Shown one piece after another: positions 19,000 through 27,600 of a stretch of 64,000 nt of DNA (its first letter is position 1; each line of letters opens with the position of its first letter). Source of the stretch: Verrucomicrobiia bacterium (GTDB lineage: Bacteria; Verrucomicrobiota; Verrucomicrobiia; Limisphaerales; UBA8199). A model generated the notes under the pieces. That model was not told where the DNA came from and did no database searches. It saw only the letters and a list, made by a program, of their open reading frames with translations. The position numbers and the translations under genes are program-made. The stretch lies in contig DASYZB010000136.1 of assembly GCA_035946615.1 (NCBI GenBank), positions 16,184 through 80,183 of the forward strand, written 5' to 3'.

Positions 19000-19884
19000 T
19001 CAGAGGGTGGCTCCACGCCAGTGCAATTTGCGCCGCAGCGTGTCGGCGAACGAGGTCCCCGCCAGGTGCACCAATCGGACGCTGTGCCGGCTGCGGCTGA
19101 TGGTTAGCAGATCGTCCGCACGCAGTTTACTGACTACCCGGCCATCGGCGCTGAGGATGGTTGCGGGTTTTCGGCTGATAACCATCACTTCGATCTTAGC
19201 CGTTAGTGGCAGGATCAAAGACCGGTTCGATAACGTGTGGGGGCAGATCGGCGTAATCTCCAGCACGTCTGCGGTTGGAAAAACAACCGCCCCGCCCGCC
19301 GCCAGAGAGTAAGCAGTGGACCCCGTAGGCGAACAAATAATGAGTCCGTCACACCTGTACCGGGTGAGCGGGGCTCCATCGACCCGGACATCCAGCTCGA
19401 TCAGGCGCGACGTGATGCCGCGGCTGATCACGATATCGTTGAGCGCCGTTTGGGCAACCCACCGTTTGTGACAGCGCCCTTGGGCCTCGAGCAGCAGCCG
19501 GTCTTCAAAAGTGAATTCGTTGTTCCAAACCCGGTCCAGTGCCTGGCCCAGCTCGTTGGAAGGAGTGGCCGTGAGAAAACCCAGGCTCCCGATGTTGACC
19601 CCTAGAATGGGCGTTTGCGACCCGGCGATCTCGCGCGCTGCTCTCAGCATCGTCCCGTCGCCGCCGAAGACGAGCAACAGGTCCACTTTGCGGGTCAGCG
19701 CTGCAACATCCGGGCAGAGCTTGGCGTCGATTCCGGCCCACCGGGCGGTAATCGGCTCGCTATAGACCTTCCGCCCGGCAGCCTCGATGAGCCGGGCGGC
19801 CTCGGCGACCACTCCAGCGCCTGAAACCTTTTCGCTGTTGCCCAGCAGCCCCACGCGCTTGATGCTATCAGCCAGTTTTTTCAA
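19000..19884 (-). CDS. nadK: NAD kinase
   Basis: 294 residues, close to the bacterial norm. It phosphorylates NAD to NADP in the cytosol. The defining motif GGDGT is at 74-78 (LLVFGGDGTMLRA), followed by GVNIGSLGFLT and the NE/D-type segment TALNDIVISRG, then the conserved SPTGSTAYSLAAGG. All expected ATP- and NAD-binding elements are present. Its start overlaps the end of the tlyA-type gene by 17 bases, so the two are very likely translated from one mRNA; this pairing is common in bacteria. Confidence 0.96.
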   Translation of the reverse strand: MKKLADSIKRVGLLGNSEKVSGAGVVAEAARLIEAAGRKVYSEPITARWAGIDAKLCPDVAALTRKVDLLLVFGGDGTMLRAAREIAGSQTPILGVNIGSLGFLTATPSNELGQALDRVWNNEFTFEDRLLLEAQGRCHKRWVAQTALNDIVISRGITSRLIELDVRVDGAPLTRYRCDGLIICSPTGSTAYSLAAGGAVVFPTADVLEITPICPHTLSNRSLILPLTAKIEVMVISRKPATILSADGRVVSKLRADDLLTISRSRHSVRLVHLAGTSFADTLRRKLHWRGATL

Positions 19885-20614
19885 TCAGTGCCAGAAATTC
19901 CTTATTGCCGGCCGGGCCTGTTATGGGCGATTCAACCGCGCCCCGCCAAAGCAGGCCCGATTGAGCGGAAACGAAATCCTGCAACTCGCGCAGGACCCGC
20001 TCATGAATGGCCGGGTCGCGAATCACACCCGCCCCGCGGTCGGCCTCGGCTTTGCCGGCCTCGAACTGCGGTTTGATGAGTGCGACGATTCTAGCGGAGG
20101 GTGGCAACAAAGCAACTACAGGCGGGATGATTTTACGCAAGGAGATGAATGAGCAATCCATGACCGCCAGGGTGGCAGGAGTCCAGGAGCCGGGGAAACT
20201 GGCGAGAGTCAGCTCACGGGCGTTTGTTTTTTCCATCACCACGACTCGAGGGTCATGGCGCAATTTCCAAGCCAGTTGGCCCCGGCCCACGTCGATGGCG
20301 TACACCTTGATTGCGCCGCGCTGAAGCAGGCAATCTGTAAAACCGCCTGTCGAGGCTCCCACATCCAGGGCCGTTGTCCCTTTCACATCAATCCCGAAAT
20401 AGTCCAGCGCGCGTTCGAGTTTGTAGCCCCCGCGGCTGACAAACTTTTCGGGCGCCTCCAGTTCAAGCCGGTCCTGTGGGGACACCAGCGCGCTGGCTTT
20501 GCCGGCTGTTTGGCCGTTGATTCGCACCTCTCCTGCCAAAATGGCGCGCCCGGCCTTTTCGCGGCTTTCGCAGAGTCCGCGCTCCATCAGGGCCTGGTCC
20601 AGCCTGAGTTTCAT
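19868..20614 (-). CDS. tlyA: TlyA-family rRNA 2'-O-methyltransferase (S4 + FtsJ-like)
   Basis: 248 residues from the ATG at 20614; a start six codons earlier is also open. Residues 1-60 form an S4 RNA-binding domain (RLDQALMERGLCESREKAGRAI, then EVRINGQ). The linker EKFVSRGGYKL leads into a Rossmann methyltransferase with DVGASTGGFTDCLLQ as SAM site and the K-D-K-E-like set of FtsJ enzymes partly visible (MDCSFISL, LIKPQFEAGK). TlyA enzymes methylate 2'-OH groups of 16S and 23S rRNA, and loss gives capreomycin resistance in mycobacteria. The older label hemolysin A is unlikely to describe its function. Confidence 0.9.
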   Translation of the reverse strand: MKLRLDQALMERGLCESREKAGRAILAGEVRINGQTAGKASALVSPQDRLELEAPEKFVSRGGYKLERALDYFGIDVKGTTALDVGASTGGFTDCLLQRGAIKVYAIDVGRGQLAWKLRHDPRVVVMEKTNARELTLASFPGSWTPATLAVMDCSFISLRKIIPPVVALLPPSARIVALIKPQFEAGKAEADRGAGVIRDPAIHERVLRELQDFVSAQSGLLWRGAVESPITGPAGNKEFLALIEKTG

Positions 20615-20720
20615 TTCCGTTACTGAGGACACACGCGGCAGAACTCCGAACCGGAATCACGTGTTCTGTGTCTATTGCGCGCCCCAGGTATAGCGCTTTC
20701 ATCCCGAGGTAAAAGGAAAA

Positions 20721-20751
20721 CCCGCAGCCGGAACCTGCTCCGGGCTGCGGG
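20721..20751 (-). terminator. Rho-independent terminator after the small Cys protein gene
   Basis: The arms CCCGCAGCCGGA and TCCGGGCTGCGGG pair with one bulged G around a six-base loop. On the minus strand the hairpin is followed by TTTTCCTTTT. It lies 28 bases after the stop of the gene at 20779-21108 and so should end that transcript. Confidence 0.75.
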
Positions 20752-20778
20752 CCGAAATAAGCGGTGTGACCGCGGAAG

Positions 20779-21108
20779 CTACTTTTCGAGGTCGATTTTG
20801 GTGACCGTTAACTCGCGCTTGCCATCCACCCGTTTAACCGTGCCGGTCGCGGTTACCTTTTTGGGTTCCTGGCATACGTTTTCGTGGAACGCTTTGGCCA
20901 TGTCATTGGCGACCAGGTAATAGGTAATGGTTTTGCCGTTCTTGCCTTCGGTCTGGATGACCGTCTGGCATTTGGTGGTTTCGTGCAACGCGCACTTGGC
21001 ACACTTGGCAGTCCCCGAGATAGTGACTTCCTTGTCTTTAGCGAACGTTGGCGTGGCCAGGGCAAAAAGCATCAGGCCCGCAATACCCGTGAGAAGCATT
21101 TTTTTCAT
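20779..21108 (-). CDS. Small secreted Cys-containing protein of unknown function
   Basis: 109 residues from the ATG at 21108, which has the normal signal peptide KKMLLTGIAGLMLFALATPTFA; the longer open frame upstream runs through repeat DNA. The mature protein starts with a beta strand (VTISGTAKC) and has a CAKCALHETTKC set plus a late Cys (ENVCQEP), followed by a KVTATGTVKRVDG strand like an OB-type beta barrel. The CxxC pair could bind a metal or act in redox chemistry, but this is inference. It resembles small periplasmic proteins common in PVC and related bacteria. Confidence 0.8.
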   Translation of the reverse strand: MKKMLLTGIAGLMLFALATPTFAKDKEVTISGTAKCAKCALHETTKCQTVIQTEGKNGKTITYYLVANDMAKAFHENVCQEPKKVTATGTVKRVDGKRELTVTKIDLEK

Positions 21109-21232
21109 AATACACATTATTAATTTTGCTGACGATTTATGGACAATGTAGCCAAGTTTTTGTTCAACGCAAGGGCGCGGTGACGCTTTTCGGCGGAGCG
21201 CGCCGTCCCCGGGCGCATAGCAGTGAACTGGC

Positions 21233-21278
21233 TGTCCCGGAGGGACATCCGACAATAGCCCAACGCTACAGCGTTGGG
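21233..21278. repeat. Palindromic intergenic repeat, copy 1
   Basis: Two palindromes separated by 11 bases: TGTCCC-GGA-GGGACA (21233-21247) and CCCAACGC-TACA-GCGTTGGG (21259-21278). The same arrangement recurs at 59343-59386 with only a few changes, so it is a dispersed repeat, probably REP-like. It directly abuts the MITE-like element at 21282. Confidence 0.7.
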
Positions 21279-21281
21279 TGT

Positions 21282-21617
21282 GGAGTTTGGAGATTTTCAT
21301 AACGACCTGATCTCCTTTTGTCGGAAACTTTGTCGGAGACTTGTCAAAGCCCAACCTCGCTGAAGCTCAGAACCTGCTGAGCATGGCAACCACTCGGCTC
21401 AAGAGGCTCTCGGCCTTCAGCGCTCCCCGCGCCAAAGGGGAAGCGCCCTCTGGTAGAGGTCCAAATAAACCGCCGCTTTTACCGCCGATAAGGCAGCAAA
21501 CCGCCGCGTAACCTTTGAACTTGTGATGCGTGAGCGATCAGCCGGGCTTGACCAAACCACTCGACAAAGTTTCCGACAAAGGAAGGCAAAACGCGCCTTG
21601 CTAAATGTCCAAGCTCC
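21282..21617. mobile_element. MITE-like element, copy 1 (about 336 bp)
   Basis: Non-coding element with imperfect terminal inverted repeats: GGAGTTTGGAGATTTT at the left and AAATGTCCAAGCTCC at the right. Subterminal inner parts contain several TTGTCGGAAACTTTGTCG-type blocks facing each other. The whole left and right parts match, in reverse complement, the copy at 33028-33269. This copy carries about 95 extra bases in the middle. No reading frame for a transposase is present. Confidence 0.7.
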
Positions 21618-21629
21618 AGGGGACTCACG

Positions 21630-23375
21630 TCAATGCGACGATGTCAGCACCAGTACTTGCTCGAGAGTGGAAACACCATCGCGCGCCCGGTCCAGGGCGA
21701 CCATGCGCAATGTGCGCATTCCCTGGCCGATGGCCACCTTGCCCAATTCCCTGGAATTGGCCCGCGCGATGATCAGCTTGCGGATGTCATCCGACACACT
21801 CATTGCTTCGATAATTGCCAAGCGCCCGCCATAGCCGGAGTTCTTGCAACGCTCGCACCCCCGGCCGCGGTAAAGAGTGGTGCCGTCAAAGATGCTCGGA
21901 TCGATGAGCAGGTCCTGGTACATCTTGGTCGGGTAGGTGACTGGCTCTTTGCAATGCGAGCAGATTCTGCGCATGAGCCGCTGGGCGCAGGCCAGGATGA
22001 CCGAAGAAGAAATCAGGAATGGCGCGATGCCCATATCATCCAGGCGCGCGATGGCGCCGGGGGCGTCATTACAGTGCATCGTGCTGAGGACCTGGTGGCC
22101 TGTCAGCGCTGCCTCGACGGCGATTTCCGCCGTCTCGGTATCGCGGATTTCACCGATCATGATGATGTCCGGGTCCTGGCGCAAGATCGAGCGCAACGCG
22201 TTGGCAAAGGTGAGCCCAATTTCCTTTTTGACTGGCACCTGGTTGATGCCGGCGAGCTGGAATTCGACCGGGTCCTCGACCGTGATGATGTTGTAGATCG
22301 GGTTATTGAGCTCATTGAGGGCCGAGTAGAGAGTCGTGGTTTTGCCGGAGCCAGTGGGGCCGGTCACCAGGATCAACCCGTGCGGCGCGTCCACGGCCGC
22401 CTTGAACTGGGCGAAGGTGTCGGAATCCAGGCCGAGCTTGTCAATGCTGGCTGAGAGGTTGGATTTATCGAGCAACCGCAGCACGATCTTCTCGCCATGT
22501 ACAGTTGGCATGATCGAGACGCGCAAATCATAATCTTTGCCCCCAACCCGAATCCGCATGCGCCCGTCCTGGGGGAGCCGGCGCTCGGCGATATCGAGGC
22601 TGCTCATGATCTTGAAACGGGAGGCCAGCGCTAATTGCATTGTCTTGGGCGGCGCCGTGGCATCCATCAGTACACCGTCAATGCGGTACCTCAAGCGCAG
22701 GCCCTTCTCGAAGGGCTCGATATGGATGTCGCTGGCGCGGTCTTTGACCGCTTGGACCAGAATGAGGTTGGCCAGTTTGATGACGGGGGCCTCTTCGCTC
22801 GATGCGGCCAACTGGTCCAGGTTTACTTCCTCGGCGACGCCCACGTTGCTCGAGACCTCGATCTTCTCGTCTTCTTCCTCCTTCTCGGCGTTTTGGACGC
22901 TCTCCTTGATGATGTCTTCCATGCTGCCACTCTTGGTGGCATCGATGCCGTTGAGCTTATCCAGAATCGCTTTCTCAGAGGCTATGAGCGGCCCAACTTC
23001 CAGCTTGGTAATCCGGCGGACATCATCAATGGCCAGCACGTTGAGCGGGTCGGCCATGGCCAGAAATACTTTGCCATCGAGTCGTGAGACCGGGACGACT
23101 TTATAATTATAGGCCACCTCTCGAGGGAGCAACTCGGCGATTTCGTGCGGGATGCTGATGCGGGCCAGGTTAATCGGGGGGACATTGAGCACCCGGCCCA
23201 TCGAGATCGCCATATCCTGCTCGCTGACGTATGCCTTCTCCAAAAGGAGTTTGAGCAGGCGGGTCCCTTCCTTCTTCTGCTGCTCCAGCAATTCCTCGAC
23301 CTGCTGGGCGCTTAGCAGGCCGTCCTCGACCAGCACGTCAGCGATCCGTTCTCCGAATGTCTTGACAGGTGGCAT
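21630..23375 (-). CDS. GspE/PilB-type secretion ATPase
   Basis: 581 residues. The N-terminal 150 residues are the MshEN/GspE N-domain (TFGERIADVLVEDGLLSAQQ; NVPPINLARI), then a Lys/Glu-rich linker and the hexameric ATPase core: Walker A GPTGSGKTTT near 340, Asp box, Walker B-like DPDIIMIGEIRD and the His box TGHQVLSTMHCND. A four-Cys zinc site follows (CSHC and CERC). Such ATPases drive assembly of type II secretion pseudopili or type IV pili. No secretin or inner-membrane platform gene is nearby, so the system it serves lies elsewhere. Confidence 0.92.
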   Translation of the reverse strand: MPPVKTFGERIADVLVEDGLLSAQQVEELLEQQKKEGTRLLKLLLEKAYVSEQDMAISMGRVLNVPPINLARISIPHEIAELLPREVAYNYKVVPVSRLDGKVFLAMADPLNVLAIDDVRRITKLEVGPLIASEKAILDKLNGIDATKSGSMEDIIKESVQNAEKEEEDEKIEVSSNVGVAEEVNLDQLAASSEEAPVIKLANLILVQAVKDRASDIHIEPFEKGLRLRYRIDGVLMDATAPPKTMQLALASRFKIMSSLDIAERRLPQDGRMRIRVGGKDYDLRVSIMPTVHGEKIVLRLLDKSNLSASIDKLGLDSDTFAQFKAAVDAPHGLILVTGPTGSGKTTTLYSALNELNNPIYNIITVEDPVEFQLAGINQVPVKKEIGLTFANALRSILRQDPDIIMIGEIRDTETAEIAVEAALTGHQVLSTMHCNDAPGAIARLDDMGIAPFLISSSVILACAQRLMRRICSHCKEPVTYPTKMYQDLLIDPSIFDGTTLYRGRGCERCKNSGYGGRLAIIEAMSVSDDIRKLIIARANSRELGKVAIGQGMRTLRMVALDRARDGVSTLEQVLVLTSSH

Positions 23376-23378
23376 GGC

Positions 23379-24236
23379 TTAGCGGAATGCCTTGTGGATG
23401 TTTTTGACCAGTTCGGACGGCGGCACCAAATACCACAGCAGGCGCTGTCCGGAAGCGGCGGCCAGCTCCTTGCCGGCCTGCTGGTTGAATGGATTGGCTG
23501 TGGCAACCAGGATGGATTTGCTCATGCGGTCAAAGGGCAGCACGCACCATCGCTGGCACGTAACGGCTGGAAATGTGCGGGCCAAATCCATGTCCATGTC
23601 ATAGAAATTGAGCGGCAAGTAGGCGAAGCGCGATTTGTCGGACAATAATTTCAAGGATTTTTCCACAGGCAAAATGTCCTTGTCCGCCAGGACCTGGATG
23701 AAAGGCTCGACCACGGCGCGCGGGGGTTCAAGCAAATCGGGTTGAGGCCAGCACAGGTCGAAATCGCCTGCGGCAATGGTTTTGGTATCGACGAACAGCT
23801 TGTGCATCGCGCGGCGGCCATCCTCGATTTCAACGGCCGAAGCAGGAACCAGTTTGCTGGCCGGCTTGGTCATTGTAATGGTATCGCCGTTGCGCCGGGC
23901 CATGGTCGAGGTGTCGGGCGGAATTTCCAGGGGAAAACTGCTGGCCTTGCTTTCGATTTCCTGCAGGGCTTTCTGCACATCCGGATCGTCGGGATAGCGT
24001 TGGAGGATAGTTTCGTACTCGAGGATGGCCGAAGAAAGCTGGCCCATCTGAACGTAGGCTTGGGCAATGCGCTTAGACGTTCCCACGACCTCCGGTTCAC
24101 GCCCCAGCTTCGAATAGGCCTCCTTCAGAATTTCCAAAGATTGATAGTCCTGCGGCTGCGACTGAGTGATGACTTCAAACATCTCAATCGTCTGCGCCAG
24201 TTGGGCTTCTTCACCTGGACTCAATGTGCTGGTCAT
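23379..24236 (-). CDS. TPR protein with a GspE N-domain-like C-terminus
   Basis: 285 residues. The N-terminal third has TPR-like helices (LEILKEAYSKLGREPEVVG; AQAYVQMGQLSSAILEYE). The C-terminal half (FIQVLADKDILPVEKSL, then FAYLPLNFYDMDMDLARTF and ILVATANPFN) matches the pattern of the N-terminal regulatory domain of GspE/PilB ATPases. The gap to the ATPase gene downstream is only 3 bases, so they form an operon. I infer that it is an adaptor or regulator of the ATPase; the family has no name known to me. Confidence 0.75.
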   Translation of the reverse strand: MTSTLSPGEEAQLAQTIEMFEVITQSQPQDYQSLEILKEAYSKLGREPEVVGTSKRIAQAYVQMGQLSSAILEYETILQRYPDDPDVQKALQEIESKASSFPLEIPPDTSTMARRNGDTITMTKPASKLVPASAVEIEDGRRAMHKLFVDTKTIAAGDFDLCWPQPDLLEPPRAVVEPFIQVLADKDILPVEKSLKLLSDKSRFAYLPLNFYDMDMDLARTFPAVTCQRWCVLPFDRMSKSILVATANPFNQQAGKELAAASGQRLLWYLVPPSELVKNIHKAFR

Positions 24237-24639
24237 GCGACTTTGTTTCCCGAGAACCGCGCCGGTTTTGCCTAACCCGGCTTACGCGGCTTCTGGGGCA
24301 TTTTTCGTATAGCAAACTTCCCGCCAGTTCACCAGCGGGCGGCACTCAACTCTATGGCATTGAGCTCCGGCCCGCATTTGGAACGGCATAACTGCCTGAG
24401 AACAGCAGCAGTTGTGCCGTTATCACGTGGTTTGGCTTTAAACTCGTCAAACTCAAGCAAAGGCACACTGGCCTTCAGCAGGCTGCAACGCCTCAGCCGC
24501 CGGATTATTGGCTTCCTCCCAGACAGTCTGCCCAGATTTTACACTGCGGCAGTTGCTTTCCGCTGGGAACCTGCCAATCCTAATCTGTTTCTGGAAGGCC
24601 CCGAATAGCCCGAGGCCGCTCTCCAGGACGGGGTTACAA
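24237..24639. other. Divergent intergenic region upstream of the debranching enzyme
   Basis: About 400 bases between the start of the minus-strand TPR gene and the chosen start of the plus-strand amylase/debranching gene. It should hold two divergent promoters. I see no clear hairpin, operator or RNA gene. The plus-strand frame is open from 24508, but this stretch does not look conserved. Confidence 0.4.
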
Positions 24640-27600
24640 GTGCAACAACTGGTTCCTTTGATGGTCCCTGCCCCGGGCGATTCCTGGCAACGGTTTGTCG
24701 GGGACCGGCTCCGAATCACCCTGCGCGACCGTGAGGGACGCAGCCCATCCGAGGGTTGGCAGGCATTCCTGCGCACGAATCTGGGACGCGCAGAGCACTT
24801 GCGCCGCGAAATCCTTCAAGCCCACACGCGTGGGTTGCCCTTGGCAGGGGAATCCTGGCGCGACATTCCCATGAAGCGGGATGAGGCGGGCTGGGCACTG
24901 GAAATGCCGCTGGCCGAGGTGGGCTTTTTTAAAGCAAAAGCATACCTGCTCGACCCGGCAGGCTGGCAGCATTGGCCGGAAGGGCCTGATTTTCGCATCT
25001 CTGTCCATCCCGACCGCTATCGAACCGCCAATATCCTTTATTGCGCGTTTCCGCGAATGTTTGGCCGGACAAAAGCCCTCGCCAGCACCCACAACGAAAA
25101 TCAGGAACGGGTGCTGGGCCCACTGGACGAAAGCGGTTATACCGTCATTCCTCCGTCTGGGAAACTACGGGATGTCATCGAACAGTTGCCGCATATCTTT
25201 GAGACACTCGGTTGCAGCATCCTGCAATTGCTCCCGGTTAATCCCGTACCGACGACTTACGCGCGGTTTGGGCGATTTGGGAGCCCTTATGCGGCCCTGG
25301 ACTTGACTGCTATTGACCCGGCGCTGGTGGTGTTCGATCGGCGCACCACGGGCATCGACCAGTTCCGCGAACTGACCTATGCGGCCCATCTTCACGGCGG
25401 GCGGGTATTTTTGGATATCGTCATCAACCATACCGGGTGGGGGTCGCTCCTGCAGGAGCGGCATCCGGAATGGTTCCTGCGCTCGGCCAATGGAACGTTC
25501 GTCAGCCCGGGAGCGTGGGGCGTAACCTGGGAAGACCTCATCGAGCTGGAACACCAGAACGTCGCGCTTTGGGATGAGTTGGCGCAGGTGTTTATTACCT
25601 GGTGCCGCCGGGGTGTCGATGGGTTCCGATGCGATGCAGGCTATAAAGTGCCTGTGCCGGCCTGGCAGTATATCGTGGCCCGAGTGCAGCAGGAATATCC
25701 AGAGACCATCTTCCTGCTCGAAGGCCTGGGCGGGGCCTGGGAAACCACTGAAGCCTTGCTGAGCGAAGGAGGGATGCAGTGGGCGTATTCCGAGCTGTTT
25801 CAGAATTATTCCGGCGCGCAGGTGGCCTCGTATCTGGAGCACAGCATCAAGCAGAGCGGGCGTGCCGGCCTCCTGGTTCATTTCAGCGAAACTCACGATA
25901 ACGATCGGCTGGCTGCGCGGGGCCGCGCCTGGTCTCTTTTGCGCAACCGGCTGTGCGCCCTGGCGAGCGCCAGCGGCGGGTTTGGATTCACCTGCGGAGT
26001 CGAATGGCTGGCCACCGAGAAAATCAATGTCCACGCCAGCACGGGCATGAATTGGGCTCACCCGGAGAACCTCGTGCCGGAATTGGCCAAGCTCAGCCGC
26101 CTGCTTTCCGAGCATCCTTGCTTCTTCGACGGCGCGCGCATTACCCGGTTGAGCAGCCTTGATTCACCCGTGTGCGCGATGCTGCGCACATCCGAGGAAG
26201 GCAAGGATACCGTGCTGGTCGTGGTCAACAACGATGTGGAGCGCTCGCAACAATTTGCGTTGGGCACACTGACGTGCCTGTCGCCTGCACAGGAAGTATT
26301 CTTCAAGGCGACGGCACAGTGGGTGGACCTATTGGGAGGACCGTGGAATGGACTAGACACGGAGGGACCCCTCTCCCCTCCCGCTGCGACGACGCGACAG
26401 CGCGGCGAGTTGGAAGGGGAGAGGGAGAAGCATCGGCAGATTAAAGATGGCGCCGAGGCCAAACCGGTCTTGACCTTGCCGCCGGCAGCCGCCTACTGCC
26501 TGGCGGCGGCGCCCGTTCCCGCCGGTCTGAGCGGGGAGTCGTACCGCCGCGCCAGGGCGCGTGCTGCCTGGGCTTTGCAGGCCTTGGCATACCTGAAGCC
26601 GATCGAAGAATTGGGCGGCTTCGAGTGGACTGGCCTCGCTTCTCTGGTGGACCGCTCCCCTGCCCTGTTTCTAGGGGCTGTTTCCAGACTTTCAACCGCG
26701 CCTCTTTTAAACAGGGATTTGGCCCACCTGATGGACGAAGAGGGCTTCGCGCCGGTGGTGCAGTGGACAAGGCTTGATGCCCGGCGGGTGACGCCTGTGC
26801 CGCCGGGGCACTGGTTGCTGCTCGAAGATAACGCCCCATTCCGCGCCGCCCTCAACATCGAGGGGGAGCAAATTACAGAAAACCTTGAGTCTATTACAGC
26901 GGGGAAAAACCACATTGTTTGTTTCCCGCCGCGCCGTAAGGCGGCCAACGCAACCCTTCAGCTTGAACTCTACGGCGGACCAGACCGGCACATCGAGGCT
27001 GCGATTCGCTTCCTGGATGCCAAACCAATGTTGAAACCCGCCGCGCCGCGCAACAGCGATCTGGTCTTGCTGACAAATGGCCGGGGCGGCATGGGCCGTC
27101 TTCGGGTGGACCTGGGCAGGGTCCTTTCGAAATACGACTGCGTCCTGGGCGCCAACTTACATCCAAGCCTGCCCGTTGACCGGCATATCTTTGCCAAAAG
27201 AATTCGTGTTTGGGTCGATGCCGACGGCTTTATTTCTCCACTCGATTTCCGGAGCCTGGCCTCATTTGATCCCGGTCCGCCGGCTGTGTGGGATTTTGTC
27301 GCTCCTGCCGGCGACGGCAGGTCGCTTGAGATTCAAATGATGGCCGCCATGCCCGAGGGCCTTAATACAACCGTATTCCGCTTTCGCCGTCCCACAGAGG
27401 CTCAGGCGGCAGGCAAACAACTGCCGGCCCGCGCCGACGTGCGGCTGACAGTTCGGCTGGACATCGAGGACCGCAATTTTCATTGGGAGACCAGGCGCAA
27501 CGGCGGCGGCGAATATCATTTCTCGACCCACACGCGCCCAATCGCCGCGTCGGTCCAGAATCCTGCAGATATTCACGGCGCCGGCTCCAAAATCCACTCA

